From: Streptomyces naganishii JCM 4654
Lineage (GTDB): Bacteria > Actinomycetota > Actinomycetes > Streptomycetales > Streptomycetaceae
Length of the DNA: 64,000 nucleotides
Assembly: GCF_014650575.1 (NCBI RefSeq)
Contig: NZ_BMVF01000029.1
Coordinates: forward strand, 1-64,000
Direction of reading: 5' to 3'
Part shown: piece after piece, positions 32,102 through 41,059 of the stretch
Layout of the letters: each line of letters opens with the position of its first letter
Numbering within the stretch: the stretch's first letter is position 1
Made by a program: the position numbers and the translations under genes
The notes under the pieces: generated by a model
What the model was told of the DNA's origin: nothing
Databases searched by the model: none
The model's input: the letters and a program-made list of their open reading frames with translations, nothing else

Positions 32102-33711
32102 TCCTCGCACGTGTCCTCGCCCTTCGCGCCGTTCGCCGCGTCCGGGACGCCCAGGATCGTGGCCACCCGTGCCGTCGACACGCCCGGACCCGTCAGCTCC
32201 GTCCAGTGGGCCTTCACCGCCGAGGTGACCGACTGGGCGGGCCGGTCGAGCAACGCCCTTACGACGTCGGTCTGTTGTGCGCTCATCCGCAGGCCCTGGG
32301 TGGGGCTGAGGACGTAGGCGCCGCCCTGGTCGCTGTCGTCGATGCGGACGTCGCGCAGGGTGGCGAGCGGGTCGGGGCCGGCGCCGAGGGCGAGCCACAT
32401 GGTGGTGACCACCCGGCCGTCGCACACCGCGGCGCCGGCCTTCTCGTCGCCCGCCACCAGGACGGAGGCGAGTCCGACCGCGTACTCGGGGACGCGGTTG
32501 CCGCCCCAGCGGGTGCCGACGGTGACGGCGCCGGGCGCGGTGAGGGGGGCGTGGTTGGCGTCGCCCTCCAGGCCGTAGCGGGCCTCGACGCGCTGCCGCA
32601 CGGTCAGCGGGCGGGTGGTCGCGGTGCCGCCCGCAAGGGAGCGGACGCGTTCGGTGGTCCGTGCCCAGGCGGCGGTGCGGCCGGTCCACTCGGGCAGGGC
32701 GCAGTAGGTGGTGGCGCCCCGCTCGGTGCAGTTCTCGCTCTGTTCCGGGTGGTCGGAGACGCGTACGCGGGCGGCCTCCAGCGCCGCGGACGGGCCCGGC
32801 GACTGGCCGGCGATCCCGGCGGCCGTGGCGAGGAGCGCCACGCCGGTCAGCACCTTGACGCGCAGTCCGGCGCGGGCGTCCCGGCCCTTGCCGAGCAGCA
32901 GCGCCGCGCAGAGCAGGAACGCGGTGAGGCCGGCCAGGTACAGGGCGTGCCAGGCGGCGGGGCGGCCCACCAGGTCGGAGGGCATCGGGTCGGCGCCGGT
33001 CTCCTCGACCACGGGGGACAGCCACTGGGACCAGTGGGCGCCGTCGGCGAGGTCCAGGACGTAGGTCGCGGCGACGTAGAGGGCGACGGCGAGGAGCGGG
33101 CCGGCGAAGGCGGAGGGGATCAGGCGGGCCAGCAGCACGCCCGCGACGCCGAACAGCAGCACGGTCAGCGGGGTCACCGCGAGTTCGAAGACCGAGCCGT
33201 GGCCGACCGCGCCGGGGCTGAGGGCCGCCCAGGTGAAGCGCACGGCGACGACCAGGGCAGTGAGCAGCGCGAACGGGACGATCGCCAGCGCGTGCGCCAG
33301 CGTGCGCCGCCAGGGCTCCATGACCAGCGTGTCGAAGTACGGTTCGGTGCCGCGGCCGTGGGCGCGCAGGGCGGTGCGGTTGGCGCACACGAACAGCGCG
33401 AGGCCGAGGAGCGTGGCGCCGCTCTGGGTGGCGCGGTCGGCGTCCTGGAGGGCGGGGTAGTCGGCCATGCCCTCGCGGCCGGTGAGTTCGTGCCAGCCGG
33501 GGTGGCCGGAGTACAGGCGCCAGGCGGTCGCGGCCACGTAGACCAGGAAGGCGGCCAGGACCGGCAGGTAGGTGAGGAGTTCGCGGGCCTCGAAGCGGGC
33601 CAGGGCGAGGACGGCCCGCGCGCGCGTGGGCCCGGGGACGGGTGCGTCGGGCTGAGGTGGCCGCGGGGCCGGCGCGGAGGGCTGTCCGGAGACGACTGTG
33701 GTCGTGGTCAT
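32098..33711 (-). CDS. ABC-transporter permease-like membrane protein
   Basis: A 537-residue protein. Six or so membrane spans lie in the N-terminal 290 residues (ELLTYLPVLAAFLVYVAATA, VAGVLLARLIPSAFAGPLLA, ALYLAGLTAFLLCAALLL), arranged like ABC-2 exporters. The C-terminal 230 residues form an extracytoplasmic domain with Cys in ENCTERGATTYCALPEW and GAAVCDGR. Its ATG at 33711 overlaps the stop of the ATP-binding gene (ATGA). The substrate is unknown. Confidence 0.8.
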   Translation of the reverse strand: MTTTTVVSGQPSAPAPRPPQPDAPVPGPTRARAVLALARFEARELLTYLPVLAAFLVYVAATAWRLYSGHPGWHELTGREGMADYPALQDADRATQSGATLLGLALFVCANRTALRAHGRGTEPYFDTLVMEPWRRTLAHALAIVPFALLTALVVAVRFTWAALSPGAVGHGSVFELAVTPLTVLLFGVAGVLLARLIPSAFAGPLLAVALYVAATYVLDLADGAHWSQWLSPVVEETGADPMPSDLVGRPAAWHALYLAGLTAFLLCAALLLGKGRDARAGLRVKVLTGVALLATAAGIAGQSPGPSAALEAARVRVSDHPEQSENCTERGATTYCALPEWTGRTAAWARTTERVRSLAGGTATTRPLTVRQRVEARYGLEGDANHAPLTAPGAVTVGTRWGGNRVPEYAVGLASVLVAGDEKAGAAVCDGRVVTTMWLALGAGPDPLATLRDVRIDDSDQGGAYVLSPTQGLRMSAQQTDVVRALLDRPAQSVTSAVKAHWTELTGPGVSTARVATILGVPDAANGAKGEDTCEE

Positions 33712-34586
33712 CGGGCCGCCTCCGTCCCGGTGTCGTCGAGGGTGAGCAAGTAGCCGTCCTCCAGGGTGGGTTCAAGGAGGTCGGCGCCCTCGGGCGGATC
33801 GCCGACGTTGCGGAACGCGCCGGTGGCCGTGCGCCAGCCGGCGCGTGCGCCGGGGTCGCGTTCGGGGCTGCTCCAGACCCGTCCGGCGGCCCGCGCGGTG
33901 AGTTCGGCGGGGGTGCCCTCGAAGCGGACGCGGCCGCGGGCGAGGACGATCACGCGGTGGCAGAGCATCGCCACGTCCTCGGTCTGGTGGGTGGACAGCA
34001 GCACGGTGCGGCCCTGGCCCGCGCGGGTGACCAGGTCGCGGAAGCGCATCCGCTGCTCGGGGTCCAGGCCCGCGGTGGGCTCGTCCAGGACGAGGAGGCG
34101 GGGGTCGCCGACCAGGGCGGCGGCCAGGGCGACGCGCTGGCGCATGCCGCCCGACAGCCGCTTGATGCGCTTGCCGCGCACGTCGGCCAGGTCGACCTCC
34201 TCCAGTACGCGCCGCACCTCGCGGTGGCGGGCGGCGCGGTCGGTGAGCTCCTTGAGGATCGCGACGTAGTCGACGAAGGCGAAGGCGGTGAAGTCAGGGT
34301 GGAAGCCGGGGTTCTGCGGGAGGTAGCCGAGGGCGCGGCGCAGCGTGAGGCGGCCCGCGGCGGTGCCCGGGTCGTGGCCGAGCGCGGTGAACGCGCCCCG
34401 GTCGGCGGGCACCGCGGTGGCCAGCACCCGCAACAGGGTGGTCTTCCCGGCCCCGTTGGGACCGAGCAGGCCGGTGATGCCCTCCTGAAGGCGCAGCGAC
34501 ACGTCGTCGAGGACGGCCGTGCCGCCGTAGCGGAGGGTGAGCCCGGAGGCGGAGACGGTGGCGGTGCCGGTACTGGTGACGGTCAC
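33708..34586 (-). CDS. ABC-transporter ATP-binding protein
   Basis: A 292-residue ATPase: Walker A GPNGAGKTT, Q-loop GYLPQNPGF, signature LSGGMRQR, Walker B LLVLDEPTAGLD and H-loop LSTHQTED. The C-terminal 60 residues extend beyond the usual domain (LEPTLEDGYLLTL), as in exporters of the ABC-2 type. GTG 34586 overlaps the anti-sigma stop by 4 nt. Works with the two membrane proteins encoded after it. Confidence 0.92.
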   Translation of the reverse strand: MTVTSTGTATVSASGLTLRYGGTAVLDDVSLRLQEGITGLLGPNGAGKTTLLRVLATAVPADRGAFTALGHDPGTAAGRLTLRRALGYLPQNPGFHPDFTAFAFVDYVAILKELTDRAARHREVRRVLEEVDLADVRGKRIKRLSGGMRQRVALAAALVGDPRLLVLDEPTAGLDPEQRMRFRDLVTRAGQGRTVLLSTHQTEDVAMLCHRVIVLARGRVRFEGTPAELTARAAGRVWSSPERDPGARAGWRTATGAFRNVGDPPEGADLLEPTLEDGYLLTLDDTGTEAAR

Positions 34587-35536
34587 AGGGTGCTCCCGTG
34601 GGAGTGGTGGGTGAAGGCGGGGGCGACCGAGTCGAAGCGGTTGCGCAGGAGGAAGAGCAGGCCGGTGGCGAGGGCGGCGACGGCCGCCGCGGTGCCCTGT
34701 CCGGCCGCGGTGAAGGGCGGCAGGGGACCGTCCCCGTGCCGGGTCGTCACGGTCACCATCAGGAAGACGACCCAGCCGCCGCCGGTCAGCGCGGGCGCGA
34801 GGACCGGCCCGAGGCGGGGCATGAGCGCGAGGCCGGTGGCGGTGAGGGCGAGCGCGGGCAGCAGCCAGGCCAGGGCCGCCAGCCCGTATCCGGGCAGGGC
34901 GAGGGTGGCGAGGCCGTTGACGCCGAGGCCCACGGCGAGCACGGCGACCGTGCGCAGCAGCACCAGCCGGAACCCGTGCATCGGCGCGACGACGGCCATC
35001 TCGTACGTCGGGTCGAGCGCCGGCCCGTACGCCAGCGCCACGCCCGCGAGCGGCAGCAGCGGGGCGAGGGCGAGGAACAGGGTGGGCGAGTCCGGGGTGC
35101 GCAGGGTGTCGGCCGCGGCGGCGGACATCACCAGCACAGCGGTCACCGCGAGCAGCCAGGAACGGCGCAGTACGGGCGTGGCCGCCAGCAGGCGCGCGGT
35201 GTGGTCGGCCATCCCGAGCCGTACCAGCAGCCCCTCGAGGAGGCCGGGCCGGGGCGCGTCCAGTTCGGCGTCCAGCCGCTCCCAGGCGGCGTCGAGCGCC
35301 ACCGGGTCGGCGAGCGCGGCGAGCCTGGACCGGCACTCGGCGCACCCGGCGAGGTGCGCGTCGGCGGACCACAGCAGCGGCGGTGTCAGCTCGCCGCGCT
35401 CGTACGCCCGCAGGTCCCCTTCGCCGAGATGCCAGGCTCCGGCCCCACGGGGACCGATGCGGTCACGGGCGCCGCGGCCGGTGTCGTCACGGGCGCCGCG
35501 GCCGGTGTCGCCGTGAGCGTGGGTGTCGTCGTTCAT
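34583..35536 (-). CDS. zf-HC2 anti-sigma domain fused to multi-span membrane protein
   Basis: A 317-residue protein. Residues 1-35 carry a short repeat (DTGRGARDD, DTGRGARDR). Residues 37-72 form a zinc-finger anti-sigma domain with H61, C65 and C68 (HLAGCAEC). From about 125 on there are six membrane segments, more than the single span of a standard ECF anti-sigma factor. It is translated with overlap from the sigma gene (ATGA) and into the ABC ATPase gene (GTGA). It probably holds the ECF sigma at the membrane; the extra spans may make it part of the transporter. Confidence 0.82.
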   Translation of the reverse strand: MNDDTHAHGDTGRGARDDTGRGARDRIGPRGAGAWHLGEGDLRAYERGELTPPLLWSADAHLAGCAECRSRLAALADPVALDAAWERLDAELDAPRPGLLEGLLVRLGMADHTARLLAATPVLRRSWLLAVTAVLVMSAAAADTLRTPDSPTLFLALAPLLPLAGVALAYGPALDPTYEMAVVAPMHGFRLVLLRTVAVLAVGLGVNGLATLALPGYGLAALAWLLPALALTATGLALMPRLGPVLAPALTGGGWVVFLMVTVTTRHGDGPLPPFTAAGQGTAAAVAALATGLLFLLRNRFDSVAPAFTHHSHGSTL

Positions 35537-36072
35537 GCCAGCGCCTCCCGGAGTTGCTTGCGGGCGCGCAGGGCCCGTGTCTTGACGGTGCCGGGCGGGA
35601 TGCCCAGCAGGACGGCGGCCTCGCGGGTGGTCAGCCCGTCGACGACCGTCGCCTGGAGGACGGCCCGCAGTTCCGGCGAGAGCCGGGTGAGGGCGCCCGC
35701 GAGGTCCCCGTGCTCGACCCCCGCGAGCACGCGTTCCTCGGCGGACGCCTCGTCCCGGTGGCGCAGGCGCGCCAGCGCCTGGCGCAGCCGGCCGCGCGCG
35801 CCGTCGCCGCGCAGCGCGTCGATCAGCCGGCGCGCGCCGACGCGCCACAGCCACCCGGCCACGTCGCCGTCCTCGCGGTAGCGGGCCTTGCCGCGCCAGA
35901 TGGCGAGGAAGGTCTCCTGGACGACGTCGTCGACCATCGCGGGATCGGCGCAGCGGCCGCGCAGCCGGGCGGTCAGCCAGGGCGCGTACCGCCGGTACAG
36001 CTCCTCGAAGGCGCGCCGGTCCCCGTCCGCCGCGGCCCGCAGCAGCTCGCCGTCGCTTCTTGTTGTGCTCAC
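35533..36072 (-). CDS. ECF-type RNA polymerase sigma factor
   Basis: A 179-residue sigma factor: region 2 (FEELYRRYAPWLTARLRG, DDVVQETFLAIWRG) at about 20-65 and region 4 (LTTREAAVLLGIPPGTVKTR) near 145-170. GTG 36072 starts MSTTRSDGELL with GAGGAG just upstream. It heads a five-gene operon (anti-sigma membrane protein, ATPase, two membrane proteins) in which every junction is a 4-nt overlap. It is divergent from the GntR gene at 36184 across a long inverted repeat. Confidence 0.9.
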   Translation of the reverse strand: MSTTRSDGELLRAAADGDRRAFEELYRRYAPWLTARLRGRCADPAMVDDVVQETFLAIWRGKARYREDGDVAGWLWRVGARRLIDALRGDGARGRLRQALARLRHRDEASAEERVLAGVEHGDLAGALTRLSPELRAVLQATVVDGLTTREAAVLLGIPPGTVKTRALRARKQLREALA

Positions 36073-36138
36073 GTCTCCTCATCGGACGGGCCGGGCCGTT
36101 CGGTTCACCCGGTGGCGCTTGACTTTCCGGATCATCTT

Positions 36139-36178
36139 CCACCACCCTTTCACTACTCAATTAGTGAAAGGGTGGTGG
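36139..36178. promoter_or_regulatory. perfect 17-bp inverted repeat between the two ABC operons
   Basis: CCACCACCCTTTCACTA (36139-36155) and its exact complement TAGTGAAAGGGTGGTGG (36162-36178) flank a 6-nt centre CTCAAT. The right arm ends 5 nt before the GntR start codon, so binding would cover the ribosome site and probably the promoter. The core CACTA-N6-TAGTG suits a YtrA-type GntR dimer. As RNA it would also form a strong hairpin before the GntR gene. An autoregulatory operator is the likely role. Confidence 0.75.
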
Positions 36179-36183
36179 ACCGG

Positions 36184-36594
36184 GTGCTCGAGTACCGCAT
36201 CGACCGGCACAGCGGCGTGGCCACCTACGTCCAGATCGTCCAGCAGACCAAGCAGGCCCTGCGCCTGAAGCTGCTGGAGCCCGGCGACCGGCTGCCCACG
36301 GCCCGCGAGGTCGTGGAGGCGACCGCGATCAACCCGAACACCGTGCTCAAGGCGTACCGCGAGCTGGAGCGCGAGGGCCTGGTGGAGGCCCGGCGCGGCC
36401 TCGGCACCTTCGTACGGCGCTCCCTGGGCACCGCGCCCACCGACGACTCCCCGCTGCGCGCGGAGCTGGACGGCTGGGCCGCTCGGGCGCGCGAGGCCGG
36501 GCTGGACCGCGACGACGTGGCCGCGCTCTTCACCGCCGTACTCGACCGACACTTCGCCGCGCGCGAAGAGCACCTTCAGGGAGACGCGTCATGA
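36184..36594 (+). CDS. GntR-family regulator, YtrA subfamily
   Basis: A short (136-residue) YtrA-type repressor: HTH residues 10-75 (ATYVQIVQQTKQALRLKLLE, INPNTVLKAYRELEREG) plus a short helical dimerisation tail (DGWAARAREAGLDRDDVAAL). Such regulators control adjacent ABC transporters. GTG 36184 gives VLEYRIDRHSG, the usual family start; GTGs at 36172 and 36175 are also in frame but lie inside the inverted repeat. It overlaps the ATPase gene by 4 nt (ATGA). Confidence 0.85.
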   Translation: MLEYRIDRHSGVATYVQIVQQTKQALRLKLLEPGDRLPTAREVVEATAINPNTVLKAYRELEREGLVEARRGLGTFVRRSLGTAPTDDSPLRAELDGWAARAREAGLDRDDVAALFTAVLDRHFAAREEHLQGDAS

Positions 36595-37496
36595 CCGACA
36601 CCGGCACGGCCCTGCGAGCCGCCGGGCTGGGCAAGCGATTCGGCCGGAGCACGGCGCCCTGGGCCCTGCGCGACTGCACCCTGCGCCTGCCCGCCGGCCG
36701 CGTGTGCGCCCTGGTCGGCCCCAACGGCGCCGGCAAGTCCACCCTGCTGGCGATGGCCGCCGGGCTGCTGGCCCCCACCGAGGGGAGCCTGACCGTCCTC
36801 GGCGAGCACCCGGCGCACGCCCGCCCGCGCGTCGGCTACGTCGCCCAGGGCAAGCCCCTCTACCCGCAGCTCACCGTCGCCGACACCCTGCGCGTGGGCG
36901 CCGACCTGAACCCCGGGCGGTGGGACGCGGCGAGGGCCGAGCGGATCGTCGCCGCCGGGGACCTCGACCCGCGGGCCCGCGTGCGCACCCTCTCCGGCGG
37001 CCAGCGCACCCGCGTCGCCCTCGCCCTCGTCCTCGGCAAGCGGCCCGGACTGCTGCTCCTGGACGAGCCGATGGCCGACCTCGACCCGCTGGCCCGGCAC
37101 GAACTCATGGGCACCCTCATGGCCGAGGCCGCGCAGCACGGCACCACGATCGTGCTGTCCTCGCACGTGGTCGCCGAGCTGGAGGAGTCCTGCGACCACC
37201 TGCTGCTCATCGGCGGCGGACAGGTCCGCATGGCCGGCGACATCGACGACCTGCTCGCCGCCCACGTCCGCGTCACCGCCCCGGCCGCCGACGCCGACCT
37301 GGGCGGCCACACCGTCGTGGAGTGCCGTACGACCGGCCGCCAGCTCACCGCGCTGCTGCGCCCCGGCGGCCCGCTCCCCGAGGGCTGGCGCACCTTCCCG
37401 CCCTCCCTGGAGGAACTCGTCCTCGCCCACCTGCGCAACCCCCAGGCTCCCGCCCTCACGCCCGCCCCGGCGCAGTCCCAGGAGACCCACGCATGA
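36591..37496 (+). CDS. ABC-transporter ATP-binding protein
   Basis: A 301-residue ATPase: Walker A GPNGAGKST, Q-loop YVAQGKPLYP, signature LSGGQRTR, Walker B LLLLDEPMADLD, H-loop LSSHVVAE. The C-terminal 80 residues extend past the domain, as in ABC-2 exporters. It overlaps its neighbours by 4 nt on both sides, forming a GntR-ATPase-permease operon. Likely an exporter of a small molecule or peptide such as a cell-envelope antibiotic; substrate unknown. Confidence 0.9.
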   Translation: MTDTGTALRAAGLGKRFGRSTAPWALRDCTLRLPAGRVCALVGPNGAGKSTLLAMAAGLLAPTEGSLTVLGEHPAHARPRVGYVAQGKPLYPQLTVADTLRVGADLNPGRWDAARAERIVAAGDLDPRARVRTLSGGQRTRVALALVLGKRPGLLLLDEPMADLDPLARHELMGTLMAEAAQHGTTIVLSSHVVAELEESCDHLLLIGGGQVRMAGDIDDLLAAHVRVTAPAADADLGGHTVVECRTTGRQLTALLRPGGPLPEGWRTFPPSLEELVLAHLRNPQAPALTPAPAQSQETHA

Positions 37497-38566
37497 CCAC
37501 CACGACCGCCCCCGCGCCCACCGCCCAGGCGGCCGGCCGCCCCGCCGGACGGCCGCGCCTGGTCCCGTGGCTGCTGCGTCTGCACCGCCCCGCGCTGTAC
37601 GTCTGGGCCGGGCTCGTCCTCGTCCTGGCCGCCGCGCTGGCCTGGCTGTGGGGCCCGCTCACCGACGCCGCGGCGGCGGCCTGGCGGCAGTACGACGCCT
37701 GCGACATGAACACGCGCTGCTCCTACGACCAGGACGCGATCCTGCGCTACAAGGACGTCTACGGCTACACCACGTTCGCGGTCACCGCCCTGCCCTTCGT
37801 GGTGGCCGCCTGGTCCGGCGCGGCCCTGTTCGGCCGCGAACTGGAGAACGGCACCGCGCGGCTGGCCTGGGTCCAGTCCGTCTCCCCCGCCCGCTGGCTG
37901 GCCGCCAAGCTGGCCCTGCCGGCCCTCCTCGTCGCCGGCGGCACGGGCGTGCTGGTCACGCTGCACCACCTGGCCTGGACGGCCGGGCGCGGAAGGATCG
38001 ACACCGCCAAGCCCTGGACCGACGACCTCACCCTGCACGCGGGCGGCCCGACCACCGTCGCCTTCGCCCTGGCCGGCCTCACCGCCGGCGCCCTGGTGGC
38101 CCTGCTCTCGCGGCGCGCGCTGCCCGCGCTCGCGCTGGCCCTGTGCGTGACCGGCGCCGTCCGGGCCGCCGCGTCCTGGGCCCTGCCCCACCTGTGGCCG
38201 GCCGTCGTCCACCGCTCCGGCCTCGGCACGGGATACACCTCCGGCGGCCTCGAAGTCGAACACGGGCTGATCACCACCGGCGGCGCGCACATCGCCGACC
38301 CCGGCTGCGGCCCGACGACCATCGAGGAGTGCCGGCGGCTCTACGCCGATCTGCACGCCACCGCCTTCTACACCAGGACGCACCCCTACTCCCACTACTG
38401 GCCGCTCCAGCTCACCACCACCGCCCTGGTCCTGGCCCTCACCGGCCTGTTCGTACTGGCCGCCTTCCGCGTCCTGCGCCGCACCACGGGTCCGGCGGCC
38501 CCGGCCGCCGGGGACACCCGGGCCGAGGCCGCCAAGGGCACCCCGGCCCGCGCCGGAAGAGCCTGA
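37493..38566 (+). CDS. ABC-transporter permease (ABC-2-like)
   Basis: A 357-residue membrane protein with about six spans (ALYVWAGLVLVLAAALAWLW, TFAVTALPFVVAAWSGAALF, FALAGLTAGALVALLS, LTTTALVLALTGLFVLAAF). Its first extracytoplasmic loop has a Cys pair (YDACDMNTRCSYDQD), and a later one ADPGCGPTTIEECRRLY. The motif FGRELENGTARLAWVQSVS is typical of such permeases. ATG 37493 overlaps the ATPase stop. A terminator follows directly. Confidence 0.85.
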   Translation: MTTTTAPAPTAQAAGRPAGRPRLVPWLLRLHRPALYVWAGLVLVLAAALAWLWGPLTDAAAAAWRQYDACDMNTRCSYDQDAILRYKDVYGYTTFAVTALPFVVAAWSGAALFGRELENGTARLAWVQSVSPARWLAAKLALPALLVAGGTGVLVTLHHLAWTAGRGRIDTAKPWTDDLTLHAGGPTTVAFALAGLTAGALVALLSRRALPALALALCVTGAVRAAASWALPHLWPAVVHRSGLGTGYTSGGLEVEHGLITTGGAHIADPGCGPTTIEECRRLYADLHATAFYTRTHPYSHYWPLQLTTTALVLALTGLFVLAAFRVLRRTTGPAAPAAGDTRAEAAKGTPARAGRA

Positions 38567-38570
38567 CACG

Positions 38571-38603
38571 GCGGGGGACGCCTCCCTGCGGGCCGTCCCC
38601 CGC
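38571..38603 (+). terminator. terminator of the GntR-ABC operon
   Basis: GCGGGGGACG pairs perfectly with CGTCCCCCGC across a 13-nt loop, starting 4 nt after the permease stop. The stem can extend by three more pairs with one mismatch. Confidence 0.8.
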
Positions 38604-38773
38604 TGTCCCGCACGTCATGTCGCCGTAACCGCCGGTTCAGACGGGCTTGCGACGCTCCACCAATGAAGCCCGCCGCGCCCGAGCCCGTGCCGCCTCCCGA
38701 GGCAGTCGCCGACGTGCTCCCGCCCGCGCTCTCCGACGCGCCCATCCGGCTGCTGACGCGGAAGAATGGGTCC

Positions 38774-41059
38774 ATGAGCCAGCCAGACACCCAGGCGCAG
38801 GCCCACCCGTCACCCGCCACCGCCCTTGGCGGAGGCCCTGCGGGCCACGCGAACATTCAGAACCCCCAGCCCTCCGTGGGCTCCATCGCCGCGCACCGCC
38901 CGCACACCGTGGCGGCCACGGTCTCCGACCTGGAACCGGACATCGACGCCGACCTCGACGGCTACGACGAGTCGCAGGCGGACGGGGCCCAGCTGCCGCA
39001 GGGCCGCTTCCTCGACCGGGAGCGCAGCTGGCTCGCCTTCAACGAGCGCGTCCTGGAACTCGCCGAGGACCCGAACACGCCCCTGCTGGAGCGGGCCAAC
39101 TTCCTCGCGATCTTCGCCAGCAACCTGGACGAGTTCTTCATGGTCCGGGTCGCCGGCCTCAAGCGCCGCATCGCCACCGGCGTCGCCACCCGGTCCGCCT
39201 CCGGGCTCCAGCCGCGCGAGGTGCTGGAGATGATCTGGGCCCGCTCGCGCGAGCTCATGGCCCGGCACGCCGCCTGCTACCACGAGGACGTCGCCCCGGC
39301 CCTCGCCGAGGAGGGCATCCACCTGGTCCGCTGGGGGGAGCTCGCCGAGAAGGAACAGGCCCGGCTCTTCACGCTGTTCCGGCACCAGATCTTCCCCGTG
39401 CTGACCCCGCTGGCGGTCGACCCCGCGCACCCCTTCCCGTACATCTCCGGCCTGTCGCTGAACCTGGCCGTCGTCGTACGCAACCCCGTCACCGGCCACA
39501 AGCACTTCGCCCGGGTCAAGGTGCCGCCGCTGCTCTCCCGCTTCCTGGAGAGCTCCCCCGGCCGCTACGTGCCCATCGAGGACGTCATCGCGGCCCACCT
39601 GGAGGAGCTCTTCCCGGGCATGGAGGTGCTGGAGCACCACACCTTCCGGCTCACCCGCAACGAGGACCTGGAGGTCGAGGAGGACGACGCCGAGAACCTC
39701 CTCCAGGCCCTGGAGAAGGAGCTCATGCGGCGCCGCTTCGGGCCGCCGGTGCGCCTGGAGGTCGAGGAGTCCATCGACCGCGAGGTGCTCGACCTGCTGG
39801 TACGGGAGCTGAAGATCAGCGAGGCCGAGGTCTACCCGCTGCCCGGCCCGCTGGACCTCACCGGCCTCTTCCGCATCCACAGCCTGGACCGGCCCGAGCT
39901 GAAGTACGCCAAGTTCGTCGCCGGCACCCACCGGGACCTCGCGGAGGTGGAGTCCGCCTCGGCGCCCGACATCTTCGCCGCGCTGCGCAGCCGGGACGTG
40001 CTCCTGCACCACCCCTACGACTCCTTCTCCACCTCCGTGCAGGCCTTCCTGGAGCAGGCGGCCGGCGACCCGGACGTGCTCGCCATCAAGCAGACCCTGT
40101 ACCGGACCTCGGGCGACTCCCCCATAGTCGACGCGCTCATCGACGCGGCCGAGTCCGGCAAGCAGGTCCTCGTCCTGGTGGAGATCAAGGCCCGCTTCGA
40201 CGAGCACGCCAACATCAAGTGGGCGCGCAAGCTGGAGGAGGCCGGCTGCCACGTCGTGTACGGCCTGGTCGGTCTGAAGACCCACTGCAAGCTGTCGCTG
40301 GTGGTCCGTCAGGAGGGCGACACGCTGCGGCGCTACAGCCACGTCGGCACCGGCAACTACCACCCCAAGACCGCCCGCCTCTACGAGGACCTGGGCCTGC
40401 TGACGGCGGACCCGCAGGTCGGCGCCGACCTGTCCGACCTGTTCAACCGGCTCTCCGGCTACTCCCGCCGCGAGACCTACCGCCGTCTCCTGGTCGCCCC
40501 CAAGTCCCTGCGCGACGGGCTGGTCGCGCGGATCAACAAGGAGGCCCAGCACCACCGCTCCGGGCGGCCCGCGTTCATCCGCATCAAGGTCAACTCGATG
40601 GTCGACGAGGCGATAGTCGACGCCCTCTACCGCGCCTCCCAGGCCGGCGTGCCCGTGGACGTGTGGGTGCGCGGGATCTGCGCGCTGCGGCCGGGCGTGG
40701 CCGGGCTGTCGGAGAACATCCGGGTCCGCTCGATCCTCGGCCGCTTCCTCGAGCACTCCCGCGTGTTCGCCTTCGGCAACGGCGGCGAGCCCGAGGTGTG
40801 GATCGGCAGCGCCGACATGATGCACCGCAACCTCGACCGCCGTATCGAGGCCCTGGTCCGGGTCACCGACCCCGCCCACCGGGCCGCGCTCAACAGGCTG
40901 CTGGAGACCGGCATGTCCGACGGCACGGCCTCCTGGCACCTCGGCCCGGACGGCGAATGGACCCGGCACGCCACCGATACGGACGGCCAGCCCCTGCGCA
41001 ACATCCAGGAGATGCTCATAGACGCCCGGAGGCGCCGGCGTGGCACAGCGACACCCTGA
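38774..41059 (+). CDS. ppk: polyphosphate kinase
   Basis: A 761-residue PPK1 that reversibly forms polyphosphate from ATP. Domains: N-terminal (RFLDRERSWLAFNERVLELA, ANFLAIFASNLDEFFMVRVAG), head, and two phospholipase-D-like catalytic domains with the autophosphorylated His in RYSHVGTGNYHPKTA and the second HKD-like region (GRFLEHSRVFAFGNGG). The first 75 residues are low-complexity and Streptomyces-specific. ATG 38774 (MSQPDTQAQAHP) is preferred; an open frame reaches back to 38663. A GTTCAGACGGG resembling half a PHO box lies upstream (weak). It overlaps the CHAD gene by 20 nt. Confidence 0.93.
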   Translation: MSQPDTQAQAHPSPATALGGGPAGHANIQNPQPSVGSIAAHRPHTVAATVSDLEPDIDADLDGYDESQADGAQLPQGRFLDRERSWLAFNERVLELAEDPNTPLLERANFLAIFASNLDEFFMVRVAGLKRRIATGVATRSASGLQPREVLEMIWARSRELMARHAACYHEDVAPALAEEGIHLVRWGELAEKEQARLFTLFRHQIFPVLTPLAVDPAHPFPYISGLSLNLAVVVRNPVTGHKHFARVKVPPLLSRFLESSPGRYVPIEDVIAAHLEELFPGMEVLEHHTFRLTRNEDLEVEEDDAENLLQALEKELMRRRFGPPVRLEVEESIDREVLDLLVRELKISEAEVYPLPGPLDLTGLFRIHSLDRPELKYAKFVAGTHRDLAEVESASAPDIFAALRSRDVLLHHPYDSFSTSVQAFLEQAAGDPDVLAIKQTLYRTSGDSPIVDALIDAAESGKQVLVLVEIKARFDEHANIKWARKLEEAGCHVVYGLVGLKTHCKLSLVVRQEGDTLRRYSHVGTGNYHPKTARLYEDLGLLTADPQVGADLSDLFNRLSGYSRRETYRRLLVAPKSLRDGLVARINKEAQHHRSGRPAFIRIKVNSMVDEAIVDALYRASQAGVPVDVWVRGICALRPGVAGLSENIRVRSILGRFLEHSRVFAFGNGGEPEVWIGSADMMHRNLDRRIEALVRVTDPAHRAALNRLLETGMSDGTASWHLGPDGEWTRHATDTDGQPLRNIQEMLIDARRRRRGTATP

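Noticed and set aside
38604..38773. PHO box upstream of ppk
   Set aside because: GTTCAGACGGG is a single weak repeat. PhoP control of ppk is known elsewhere, but this sequence alone does not support a call.
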